The notes under the pieces were generated by a model. It did no database searches, was not told the origin of the DNA, and saw only the letters and a program-made list of their open reading frames with translations. Positions 38,401 through 43,848 of a stretch of 64,000 nt of DNA are shown in pieces (the stretch's first letter is position 1; each line of letters starts with the position of its first letter). A program made the translations under genes and the position numbers. The stretch lies in NCBI GenBank assembly GCA_964387945.1, contig CAYLYX010000001.1, forward strand, positions 310,001 to 374,000. Reading direction: 5' to 3'. This DNA is from Parvicella sp964387945. Lineage in GTDB: Bacteria; Bacteroidota; Bacteroidia; Flavobacteriales_D; Parvicellaceae.

Positions 38401-39431
38401 TTTTGTTAACCGCACCTTCTGCTATTGTGATCACCGTAGATAACATAACAGATGCACAATGCGTGAACTCTCAGGATGGTGCCATTGATATTACTGCTAC
38501 TGGAGGAACTGGAACGTTGGTTTACGACTGGGTGGATAACCCTTCAAGTGGTTTCACAAGCTCAAATGAAGACCTTACTGGACTTAACCCAACTACTTAT
38601 GAAGTAACCGTGACGGATGATAATGGATGTACGGCCACAGAAACAGCAGCGGTAGACACCGTAACCATCGTACTTGCCAATGCTGGATTGGATACTGCAT
38701 TCTGTTTGAATAATTGTGCGGTGCTGACAGGAACGTTTAATGCTCCTGTTGCTCCAACCTTTGAATGGAACACCGTACCTGCAACGGCTGTGGTGAGTAC
38801 GGCAGATACCGTTGAAGTTTGTCCAACTTCAGAAGGTATTACTCAAATGACATTGACCATCTCAGCACTTAACTGTACGCACACAGATACAGTGGACGTA
38901 GAAATGTATCCGTTGCCTACTGTAGACGCGGGTGAAGATATTGAAGATGTGTTGAGCACCACGGTGACCTTAGGCGGAAGCCCTACCGGACCAGCTGGTT
39001 CAACTTACTTCTGGACCCCGAATACAAACTTTGTTCTTCCAAGTGATACGAATGCAAGTAATCCGGATATTGAATTACTCAATGAGTTAGATTACTATGT
39101 TTTTGTGACAGATACAAACGGATGTGTTAATTCGGATACCATTCACGTTCGTCCCATCCCACAAATCGTATTTCCAAATGGATTTACACCTAATGCTGAT
39201 GGGGTGAATGACGATTGGCAAATTGACTACATCGATCAGTTCCCAGAAAGTGTTGTAGAGGTGTATAACCGATGGGGAGAATTATTATTTAGAAGTATCG
39301 GATATACGCAAAGATGGGATGGAACTTACAATGGTAAAGATTTACCAGTAGGAACGTACTATTACATTATTGAACTAAATGATCCGCTGTTCCCAGAAAC
39401 TTATTCCGGACCAGTGACGATTATGAGATAG
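26460..39431 (+). CDS. Giant SprB-repeat adhesin (T9SS type B cargo), 4,323 aa
   Basis: Signal peptide MPYIKPTLMRVFLFAFTLLG...ASAQ. ATG 26460 is chosen over a TTG 12 codons upstream; ATG 26484 is also possible. By my reading about 50 tandem SprB repeats follow (about 70-85 aa each), with the pattern TDxxCxGxxDGxIxIxxxGG, YxYxW, GxYxVxVTDxNGC, xITEP; each unit normally has two Cys. Two Ig/PKD-like domains follow (about 4080-4230), then a type B sorting domain from about 4234 (FPNGFTPNADGVNDDW ... YNRWGELLF ... LPVGTYYYIIEL). The protein resembles SprB, the mobile gliding adhesin of F. johnsoniae. It is probably carried to the surface by the adjacent PorP/SprF proteins. Higher-order duplications and acidic loops are listed separately. 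Confidence 0.93.
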   Translation: MPYIKPTLMRVFLFAFTLLGLFNFASAQVMNEKAACANGIQFTVTVLTPYNGEAIECNGDCNATVEISVTGGGGGPYGFEMFDGSATSTQSADAPGGGTISTFTGLCADNYNFTVIDSAQLIFGSIYESCTEFGVIITDPNNIGVNVLGFQDPTCPDSCDGRIFTNIGGGTGTLNIIWLESGSMQASPTGVCTGVNTVEVTDGNGCFFTTQVSVDDPTQINFGMAIQDVSCDGICDAQATSTPSGSNGGPFNFTWTQVSGSVPFGGGSNLPSHTAGAMCENEQYLLEIEDVDGCPFDTTITIPDVLPMALTEISSTDATCFNTCDGEIEISITGGSGNYTQIEWFEGTIASPVGTHAAGPSLIQSDLCPNTDYFVTVSDDQGCTRSFQLTPVSAPPALNFSEVHNDVTCNGDGDGLINTTLTGGTPGYSYTWSYVVPGSGLVTNDPDQSGLSGGTYRVVYEDNLGCTDSADIVIFEPEPIFTNGVVTDVSCFDLTDGEIDVTTTGGNGGYVWTWTSSPNGNIVDGTTEDQTGLDSAIYSLNIVDALGCNYDTSFNLIKPGELFFGAVITDMDCFGDNDAQIELNPFNGVPAYQVDWGNPINQVNGPFTQSGLSADTYDITLTDFNGCDKDTAIVIIEPPLLELTENTHTDISCFGFDDGEIDLNLTGGTAPTTVVWSGGVTVIPNDELNPINLGPGSYTATVTDANGCTDAVTIDIDEPLPLEVAISGTDLTCNGIPNGAIDITPSGGSVALDYTYDWDIDVRGDFDDAQDLSALLAGTYCVNIMDDNGCTLAADSCFTIIEPDSIFFDGSFHTDITCNGDDDGSISLTVIGGTESGTYDFTWTVPGCEADPGNVDNASGLCPGTYDIVATDDNGCTNDTTFTIVDPPLLTISETHVNLVCADANTGSINITTSGGVAPVSLTWVSNTGTTPAVDDYNPTNLEPGDYTATITDANLCSEFVDITITTPAPLSLTITGTDLTCNGVPDGTMTIVPAGGTVAADYSYSWTGPNSYTSIQQNLTSLLAGTYCVNIEDDNGCVLAADSCFTIIEPDSIFFGGSTFSDMTCFGADNGSISLSVSGGTESGAYDFIWTVPGCASDPGNVDNANGLCDGAYTIQAIDDNGCTNDTTFTVTEPTEITMVLDSTDAGCGLCTGTVTVTPSGGTVAGAYGISWSGATAGFIGTNLTEGSLCPDTYTAEVTDDNGCVVTDNIEVITDSAPVITVDSQTDLLCNSVCTGAIQVSISGGVPPYDIQWTGITDPTYSSTSEDIFALCAGDYSLSVTDANMCQSIETVTIGEPTPLELSSTSVTDINCFGADNGIIDITAAGGTVAGNYTFTWTGDNSFTASTEDVSNLDPGNYCVNIEDDNGCSLAADSCFVITEPTELVIDNLSSTDSQCGVPNGSATVTASGGTVGVDYTYLWDDPSSQTTAMATGLLNNAYTVIVTDDNGCSVSGSVAVNPTNGPAVTVDGFTDVTCANAGNGSISTTGSGGTGALTFSWATIPASGFSAGSDDISGLDGGTYVVTVTDGALCNSQEVIVIDEPDPIVITEAITDANCFGDDGSIDITVSGGTVAVDYGYDWDHNGTGSFTDTEDISLPAGTYNVVVVDDNSCTANGGPYTINEPTDITLNTSSTTSACTQATGSVTVAAADGTPGNPPNEYTYVWTDGLGAQVGNTATVSNLSSGCYDILVTENRPNGCTATTTECISDNPGPTLSETHVNATCNGGTDGSIDLTIVSTAMPVSVTWSALGGSPISPTVNDEDINTLAADEYAVVATDNNGCTAGLNVIITEPNAISADAIVSNPLCSTTSDGEIDITINDAVLPLSVVSWTGPNGFTASTEDITGLEVGQYCLHIEDANACSLDTCITLTAPSGVTVSTSSVDSDCSAPTGQVTALASGGNPGYTYQWYADAGLTITAGPAGDIVTGLGAGIYYIEATDLNGCSGTAQEEVLEAGAPTIAIDATNDVDCFGNSTGDIFISVSGGTPNYTFDWDNDGTGDNNDNEDLTGVIAGTYNITVTDAAGCTDVETATIGEPAAPLAVVGVQTDLTCNGVATGEVTITVTGGTTDYTYDWTESGSLISTTTDGTGSNTVTGLSALVYDVLVTDANGCTATDQYTLTEPTAISLNMSSIGSSCGNSDGEVSVVASGGTDGITYTYDWDIDGTGDNDDNATENGLAAATYSVTVTDLNGCTATDLVAVSDVGGPTVTGAASAVNCFGDANGTVNITVTGNPTFDFAWSGPNAFTSTSEDLSGLEAGTYTVSVTDINGCITNEIFDVTGPVAPLSVAMDSTDLTCFEDLSGIVDITPAGGTSPYQYAWTGPNGFTATTEDINGLEAGTYTVDITDDNGCTLLANSIDVNQPDSLEITFVVVDPGCGLSDGTVTATVTGGTVAADYAYVWTDLGGPTVMPDVDADITNIDAGNYQLDITDDNGCTATDVAAVSNDQAPTITVVSTDVNCNGDADGTIDITVNGVNSYTYDWDNDGTGDMDDTEDLSGLAPGTYNVEVLESPTGCISSATATIIEPDVLAVSGTGTDLACFNDGSGAIDITVTGGTLNYTFDWDNDGTGDADDTEDLSLLNAGTYQITVEDANGCLAIDDFTLTEPAQIDITAVVTDNLCNGETNGAIDVTVSNGVLPYQYSWDLPSSNEDLSNLGAGTYTLTVTDDNRCVEDSVFTITEPAPIIFDVTTIDANCTFSDGSATSNVSGGTLTSPDYTYDWEFGGSSVATTADIINQPAGTYIFFVTDDNMCQEDTTVVINNINAPTITLDNVTDVSCFGDNDGSIDVTVAGGTAPYTYIWNPNGISQQEDLANAPADTYSLQVTDNAGCITTLPGIVIDTPDELSATAVAVDATCGICNGEATVTGTGGTGNLAYVWSNGNSGTTGTGLCSGVYTVEITDDNGCSVNEDVTINDNGGPTGENLTTTDATCAGDNDGTAVVEAIGGTAPYSYFWPHNGATGDTQTSLAAGTYNVEMIDDNGCIRVVPVDILEPTPIVLSSVVSPSTCGNADGSITITTSGGVSPLSINWINPAGPTTPGVSGLSAGVYTVEVTDINLCSVTENITISDINAPTVSLTPADVLCNGDATGSITSSVSGAVGVISYQWYDATPAMIGGETNPDIIAVNTGDYTLEVTDAGTGCIANATATVNEPDALVLSVPNTVDASCNISCDGEATAVVSGGTLGYGYVWSSGSTSVTASNLCAGLNTVTITDDNGCIIQSSVMIDTNFTLSATVAATDATCGDCNGEATITPAGGSGSYNVIWSNGTNGLTASSLCSGLYPFEVADATTGCSVQMDATINDIGGPTGETINITDVTCNGGSDGSAEVIPTGGTTPYNYNWVGISNSTNILTNVMAGNYTLQVTDDNGCTRNVPVDITEPTSPDIQYIATDGSCGNADGSISIIVTGSNDPYTYLWTAGPSAVGSVNDAETGLLPGVYTIEITDASGCTESIDIPLGTTNGPTLTMSSTDESCYGLSDGEGSVVAVGNNPFGYTWTSGGNSDIESGLSQGQYFVTVTDALGCVSNGSVQIDGPDSLILGMPSVIDASCDVSCDGEATIILTGGTLNYTFAWDGGQSSQTATGLCAGVNNVNITDANGCQVQTSVTVGYQDLLNSTVVETDAACGLCDGEATVTGAGGSGNYTITWYDGATGTSHSNLCAGIYPYTLLDNTTGCSTDLEATINNIGGPDNDVVVVTDVTCSGGADGSADVTVTGGTTPYTYLWVPTGQTTNTLTNVPAGTYNLEVSDSNDCKRVVPVTIGDGNTIDISYISTGSNCGVSDGSIDLSITGGVTPYTISWSGPGGFSGSSLTETGLAAGIYTIDVTDNNGCSETIMIPLSTTNPPNATVTTTDVNCFGAADGSATAAGAGLDFEWQDGSTNATLNGLSAGQYFVMATDQGTGCAAVFSGIVNEPDSLALGIQFALDPLCNGDCNGEVSAIVDGGTLPYTYAWSSSGNTSATESALCDGVVTLTITDDNGCTTNGDVLLTAPSAIVITVDNITDAQCVNSQDGAIDITATGGTGTLVYDWVDNPSSGFTSSNEDLTGLNPTTYEVTVTDDNGCTATETAAVDTVTIVLANAGLDTAFCLNNCAVLTGTFNAPVAPTFEWNTVPATAVVSTADTVEVCPTSEGITQMTLTISALNCTHTDTVDVEMYPLPTVDAGEDIEDVLSTTVTLGGSPTGPAGSTYFWTPNTNFVLPSDTNASNPDIELLNELDYYVFVTDTNGCVNSDTIHVRPIPQIVFPNGFTPNADGVNDDWQIDYIDQFPESVVEVYNRWGELLFRSIGYTQRWDGTYNGKDLPVGTYYYIIELNDPLFPETYSGPVTIMR
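28380..29870 (+). repeat. Duplicated three-unit block within the SprB array
   Basis: Units 8-10 (28380-29123, 744 bp) and units 11-13 (29124-29870, 747 bp) align unit for unit. Matching landmarks include SGTDLTCNG / TGTDLTCNG, LLAGTYCVNI, AADSCFTIIEPDSIFF, GGTESG and TWTVPGC / IWTVPGC in the same order, so the unit of amplification was three repeats. DNA identity looks moderate, so the duplication is not very recent. Confidence 0.7.
34983..38192 (+). repeat. Five-unit super-repeat within the SprB array
   Basis: Units 39-43 (35916-37058, 1143 bp) and 44-48 (37059-38192, 1134 bp) correspond one to one: SCDGEAT units, then CNGEAT/CDGEAT units ending NDIGG/NNIGG, units starting PTGE/PDND, CGNADGS/CGVSDGS units, and short units ending in GxYFV. 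Units 35-38 (34983-35915) match four of the five positions, and unit 49 begins another copy. The period is five repeats, about 1.14 kb. Confidence 0.65.
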
Positions 39432-39441
39432 ACTTACTAAT

Positions 39442-40419
39442 ATGAAATTTAACCCTAGACATATGTTACGCTTATTCATCATAGGATTATTGATGATTGG
39501 AAGTGCTCAGTTAATCGCTCAGCAAGTTCCGATGTACAGTCAGTATTTCTTCAACAATTACGCTTACAACCCGGCTGTTGGAGGAACTCAACAAACGGTA
39601 GACGTGGCTTCCAACCACCGCTATCAATGGGTTGGTTTGCAGGACGCACCTCGTACATATACGCTTACGGTGAATGGTCCTACAAAAAACCTAAAAATGG
39701 GATTAGGAGCGTTTCTTTTTACCGATCACGTTGGGCCAACGAGAAGAACTGGATTACAATTCTCTTATTCCTATATTTTTAAGCTCACAGAGGAGGTAAA
39801 ACTATCCTTAGGACTAAGTGCAGGTGTTCTAGAGTGGAAACTTGATGGGCACAAAGTTCATTTGTACTCTGCTGGTGATCAGGTTTTGGTGAATGCCGTG
39901 ATGAGGACGATCGTTCCTGACGCCTCTTTTGGGTTTCATTTGTTCCATGACAAATGGTATTTCGGGGCAAGTGCACCCAACTTGCTGCAAAACAAACTAA
40001 AGTTTGGAAATGCCCAGTATACGGCTCAAAGCAGACTGGCGGATCATTACTACATCAATGGTGGTTATAAGTTTGATATCAACGATGATTTTCAGATCGA
40101 GCCTGGGATGATCATTAAATTTGTGACACCAGCTCCTATTCAGTTTGACCCAATGGTAAGAGTTATTTGGAGGGATCAACTTTGGATCGGAGGCGTATAT
40201 CGTGGGATGATTGGTGCTGATGGACTGGCTTCCAATGCTGCAAGTGCGATGATCGGTTTTACCTATAAGCAAAATCTTCAGATTGGTTATGGCTATGACT
40301 TTACCTTGAGTAATCTAAACAACTACAGTAACGGGACGCATGAGTTGATGCTGGGTGTAAAATTCAACAAACAGCAATCGTTTGATGATAGTAAGAATGC
40401 AAAAGGCAGCTTTGAATAA
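39442..40419 (+). CDS. PorP/SprF-family T9SS outer-membrane protein (second copy)
   Basis: 325 aa. A basic N-terminus and signal peptide (LRLFIIGLLMIGSAQLIAQ) precede QVPMYSQYFFNNYAYNPAVGGTQ, the family hallmark. Strands follow to NGTHELMLGVKF. It lies 10 nt behind the giant adhesin gene, the same order as sprB-sprF in F. johnsoniae, so it is the likeliest dedicated partner. It and the copy at 25380 differ considerably, suggesting each serves its own cargo. Confidence 0.92.
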   Translation: MKFNPRHMLRLFIIGLLMIGSAQLIAQQVPMYSQYFFNNYAYNPAVGGTQQTVDVASNHRYQWVGLQDAPRTYTLTVNGPTKNLKMGLGAFLFTDHVGPTRRTGLQFSYSYIFKLTEEVKLSLGLSAGVLEWKLDGHKVHLYSAGDQVLVNAVMRTIVPDASFGFHLFHDKWYFGASAPNLLQNKLKFGNAQYTAQSRLADHYYINGGYKFDINDDFQIEPGMIIKFVTPAPIQFDPMVRVIWRDQLWIGGVYRGMIGADGLASNAASAMIGFTYKQNLQIGYGYDFTLSNLNNYSNGTHELMLGVKFNKQQSFDDSKNAKGSFE

Positions 40420-40427
40420 TCTTTTGC

Positions 40428-41057
40428 TTACTTCCCAATTTTCTTAAACTCACTTTCGTTAAGATAGGCTTCCTTTACCTTTGGATTATTACTGAAGTTA
40501 CCAACCCAAAAAGTAGTAGAGTAACTCAATGCATCAGATTCAGATGCCAGCTCTCGTTCTACGCCATTACTTCCCATGTAATTGGAATGAATAAAGTAAG
40601 TTCTTCCGTTGATTCGTTCAATGAAACCTACATGATTGGAAAGTCCAACGATGTAAACGCCATCTTCCAGGTCTTTCATTTTTTCAAGAAACTTGCCATA
40701 ATCAGATTCAATCCAATAGTCTTCATGGCAAAGCACCTTTACAATATCTGAAGAATACATCTTGGCAATGTCATACCTATTGAGGTTAAAGCCTACATGC
40801 TTGATTGTGGTACTGACAAAGTAACCACATGCTACTGCTCCTTCATTGGGAGTGTTCGTATATCCGTTATAATCCCATGGTGTTCCGTACCAATAAGGAA
40901 AAAGGTTATAGACTAACTCCTGATGGAGTTGTTCACTGAAATCAATTGCATTTCGAATTCGAGATTCTGCAGACTTTTTTTGCTCAGAATAACTTTCCTG
41001 AGCATGGGTTTGCAGCAGACTAACCAGTAGAAAAACATAAAGGTATAAAAACTTCAT
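40428..41057 (-). CDS. Secreted papain-fold-like (NlpC/P60-type) protein
   Basis: 209 aa with a signal peptide (MKFLYLYVFLLVSLLQTHAQ). ACGYFVSTTIKHVG (about 76-89) looks like a catalytic Cys at the start of a helix, and LSNHVGFIE followed by YFIHSN supplies a His-containing strand, the arrangement of NlpC/P60 or amidase papain-like enzymes. YGTPWDYNGYT precedes the Cys, as in many such proteins. Activity (peptidoglycan or peptide hydrolysis) is inferred from this pattern alone. Convergent with the PorP/SprF gene, 8 nt apart. Confidence 0.6.
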   Translation of the reverse strand: MKFLYLYVFLLVSLLQTHAQESYSEQKKSAESRIRNAIDFSEQLHQELVYNLFPYWYGTPWDYNGYTNTPNEGAVACGYFVSTTIKHVGFNLNRYDIAKMYSSDIVKVLCHEDYWIESDYGKFLEKMKDLEDGVYIVGLSNHVGFIERINGRTYFIHSNYMGSNGVERELASESDALSYSTTFWVGNFSNNPKVKEAYLNESEFKKIGK

Positions 41058-41144
41058 AGTGAGTGGTCTTTATACCTTTAATGTAACAACTAAAAAAAGG
41101 AACAAGTTTTTCAACTTGTACTTTCTAACAGCTAACCTCTTCTG

Positions 41145-41561
41145 CTAGAAAAGCGCGATATAAGATTTTTCTGGATCGATTACCGCTGGTTTCGGAAACT
41201 CAGCGTGTACGACCATTGTATTTTCGTGTCTTTGAATCAATTCTTCAATTCCTTTTCTCTTCAAAAGAATTACCGTAGAATGTCCATGATGATCGTATCT
41301 ATCCGCGATCATAGTCCCATTAAAGTCACACTGCCAATGGGTTTCTCCCATTTCCTCTGTATAGGTAAATTCCACAGTTGGAACCGCTGAGAAATGTACT
41401 TGATCTAAGTTTTGCACTTCAATGACGAACCTCAAGAGACCTGCCTCCAAGTCCATGTCTGCTCTAGTTAGTCCAAGATCAGAAAGGTAGACTTTACCCT
41501 TATGTGATTCGTTGAACGTTAATTTAATTTCTCCTTGATTTATCTCTAATTGATCTTTCAT
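41145..41561 (-). CDS. Conserved-looking small protein, unknown function
   Basis: 138 aa, no signal peptide, acidic. Mostly predicted beta: EIKLTFNESHKGKVYLSDLG, LRFVIEVQNLDQVHF, VEFTYTEEMGETHWQCDF, STVILLKRKG, with YDHHGHS in the middle. I recognise no family. A perfect -7 promoter element sits 37 nt upstream at 41598-41605, so it is probably its own transcription unit, possibly continuing into 40428-41057. Confidence 0.55.
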   Translation of the reverse strand: MKDQLEINQGEIKLTFNESHKGKVYLSDLGLTRADMDLEAGLLRFVIEVQNLDQVHFSAVPTVEFTYTEEMGETHWQCDFNGTMIADRYDHHGHSTVILLKRKGIEELIQRHENTMVVHAEFPKPAVIDPEKSYIALF

Positions 41562-41597
41562 GTCGTAGTGTATTAGGTTATCTTTTTTGTTACACTA

Positions 41598-41605
41598 CAA
41601 AGCTA
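41598..41605 (-). promoter_or_regulatory. -7 element of the 41145-41561 gene
   Basis: Minus-strand TAGCTTTG (41605-41598) matches TAnnTTTG exactly; transcription would begin near 41591. No obvious -33 element. Confidence 0.4.
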
Positions 41606-41664
41606 TGGAGCGCATGACAGTTAAAACTGACATTCATCAGCAAAGGATATGATTGTACGCAGAC

Positions 41665-43782
41665 TTATTGATTGTGCTCAATGATGTAATCTAATATCTT
41701 GGTCATGAGATGCACGCGATCCTTTCCTCTCACATTGTGTTCATGCATTGGATAAGGGAAAAAGTCAATCTGCTTTCCTGCTGATACGCACGCTTGAACA
41801 AATGCGAGGTTATGCTGCATTACTACTACATCATCTGCCGTACCATGAATCATGAGTAAATCTCCTTCGAGGTTCTTTACGTAGTTCAACAAACTGGCCT
41901 CTTCATAACCTTCTTTGTTTTGTTCCGGTCTATCCATGTACCGCTCTCCGTACATCACTTCATACCACTTCCAGTCGATCACTGGTCCGCCCGCAACACC
42001 GCAAGTAAATACTCCTGGGTGTCTTAGCATTAAGGATGTAGTCATAAACCCTCCAAAGCTCCATCCATGCACTGCCATTCGATTGGCATCCACATAAGGT
42101 TGAGATTTGAGGTATTCCACACCGACCAATTGATCTTCCATTTCGTTTCGACCTAGGTTTCTATGAATCACTTTTTCAAAGTCGTATCCTCTGTTGGCCG
42201 AACCTCTTCCATCGAGCGTAAAAATAACATAACCTTGTTGCGTCATGTAATGCATCCAAAGTCGTGCACCTCCTAACCAGTTATTGGTTACTAACTGCGC
42301 ATGAGGTCCTCCGTAGACATAAACCAAAACAGGGTATTTCTTACTCGCATCAAAATTGTGGGGTTTCATCAACCTTCCGAACAAGTCAAATCCATCTTCA
42401 GACTCTAACGTAATGTACTCTACCTGTCCCATATTGTAATCCTTAAGTGGATTAGCAGCCTGATGGATCGTGGTCGTTTTACCTTTTTTGATATCAATCA
42501 AATCCACTTGGTTGGGTGTTTCCCAATTTGACCAAGAGTCCAGCAAGTACTTACCATCTGGCGACAATTCAACATGGTGGCTACCAGCAGCAGAAGTCAA
42601 CTTAGTAAACTCATGTGAGGCTATATCCACTTTATAGCAATGGTTTTCTCTAGCATCTGGACCTGTTGCTTCCACAAAAACAGATTTTGCATCTGATGAA
42701 AAACCAACGATGGATTGCACCACGAAATCAAAATCCGTTACCTGCCCGATGAGTTTGCCATCGAGGTGGTAATGGTATAGATTCATGAAACCATCTCGTT
42801 CGCTCATCCACAAAAACTCATTGTTTTTTCCTGGAATAAAGTAGGCAGGGTTCTCTGGCTCAGCCCACTCTCCACTCATTTCCTCAAAAAGCGTCTTGAC
42901 AAAATTTCCAGTCTCAACATTATATTGATTGACCCGAACATGGTTTTGATCCCGATTGATCTCAGCTAAGATGACGTACTTTTCATCTGTAGACCATGAC
43001 AAGTTGGTGAGGAAGTGATCTTTCTCAGACATGTCGATGTTCAGGTAATTAGTCGTGCGGGTTTTTGCATTGAAGATTCCCACTTTTGCATACTCACTTT
43101 TTTGACCTGCCATGGGATACTTTACTGAATTCAAGCTTCCCGGTGTGGTAGTAATATCTAACAGTGGGTAATCCGCCACATCGGTTTCATCTTTCTGATA
43201 AAAGGCAAGGTAAGACCCTTCTGGTGACCAAAATGTCCCTTTGCTGATGCCAAATTCAAACCGATGAATCGCCTGACCAGAAACAATGTTCTTATCATCT
43301 AAAGCTACGACCTCAATTTTCTCCTGATTTTCATTTGCAATGTAAAGGTTGTTGTCTAACGTGTAGGCCAACATATTGCCCTTCTCAAAATAGTCTTGAT
43401 TTGCAGCAGCCTCAGGAAACTTCAACTCCGTCACCACTTTATTGCCTTCCGCGTCATAGCTCTTTACACTGTTTTTTGTCATGTAAAACCCCACTCCTTC
43501 TGCATACCAATTAATCCTAGGAATACGTTTCAAATCTCCATCTGCTTCCACAAATTTGTCTCTCGAGATATAACTTTTCTTCCCTTTGGTAGAAACCATC
43601 ACCAAGCTATCACCTTGTGTGTAGGTGTACATTCCTTCAGTATGCCATTGCAGACTTCCCAATCGCTCAGGGTACAAACCCTGGTAATAACCCATTTCGC
43701 AATCCTCAATGGTGAAATCTTTCTTCTGCGCAAACACTCCCGTGAAAAGGAACAACGCAACCAACCCAATTACTTGTTTCAT
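41665..43782 (-). CDS. S9 family prolyl oligopeptidase (DPP IV-like)
   Basis: 705 aa. Signal peptide MKQVIGLVALFLFTGVFAQ, a beta-propeller (about 40-450) containing the DPP IV N-terminal region, and an alpha/beta-hydrolase domain (about 460-705). The nucleophile is Ser575 in HGWSFGG; the Asp is in HGTADDVV and the His in PMHEHNVRG. The RGSANRG and YVYGGPHAQ segments are typical of DPP IV. Glu-Glu pair residues expected in the propeller for dipeptidyl specificity are plausible but not certain here. It would release dipeptides in the periplasm. Confidence 0.92.
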   Translation of the reverse strand: MKQVIGLVALFLFTGVFAQKKDFTIEDCEMGYYQGLYPERLGSLQWHTEGMYTYTQGDSLVMVSTKGKKSYISRDKFVEADGDLKRIPRINWYAEGVGFYMTKNSVKSYDAEGNKVVTELKFPEAAANQDYFEKGNMLAYTLDNNLYIANENQEKIEVVALDDKNIVSGQAIHRFEFGISKGTFWSPEGSYLAFYQKDETDVADYPLLDITTTPGSLNSVKYPMAGQKSEYAKVGIFNAKTRTTNYLNIDMSEKDHFLTNLSWSTDEKYVILAEINRDQNHVRVNQYNVETGNFVKTLFEEMSGEWAEPENPAYFIPGKNNEFLWMSERDGFMNLYHYHLDGKLIGQVTDFDFVVQSIVGFSSDAKSVFVEATGPDARENHCYKVDIASHEFTKLTSAAGSHHVELSPDGKYLLDSWSNWETPNQVDLIDIKKGKTTTIHQAANPLKDYNMGQVEYITLESEDGFDLFGRLMKPHNFDASKKYPVLVYVYGGPHAQLVTNNWLGGARLWMHYMTQQGYVIFTLDGRGSANRGYDFEKVIHRNLGRNEMEDQLVGVEYLKSQPYVDANRMAVHGWSFGGFMTTSLMLRHPGVFTCGVAGGPVIDWKWYEVMYGERYMDRPEQNKEGYEEASLLNYVKNLEGDLLMIHGTADDVVVMQHNLAFVQACVSAGKQIDFFPYPMHEHNVRGKDRVHLMTKILDYIIEHNQ

Positions 43783-43848
43783 AATCTCTAATTAAAATAA
43801 TTCAGCACCGCAATTTCCAGCGCTGTAATGATCTACTTAAGACAACAA

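Larger units (their letters stand above)
26590..38660 (+). repeat. Array of about 50 SprB repeats
   Basis: Tandem protein-level repeats within the giant gene, each about 210-260 bp and diverged at the DNA level. Unit boundaries were read from the recurring Cys-Gly-Asp-Gly and Asp-Asn-Gly-Cys blocks. This is a coding array, not a CRISPR. Confidence 0.85.

Noticed and set aside
26590..38660. Tandem repeats as a possible CRISPR or satellite array
   Set aside because: The repeats are coding, diverged at the DNA level and in one continuous frame; they are protein SprB units.
41611..41640. Short CAGTT-AA-AACTG symmetry as a terminator
   Set aside because: Stem of 5 bp with no T-run; too weak.
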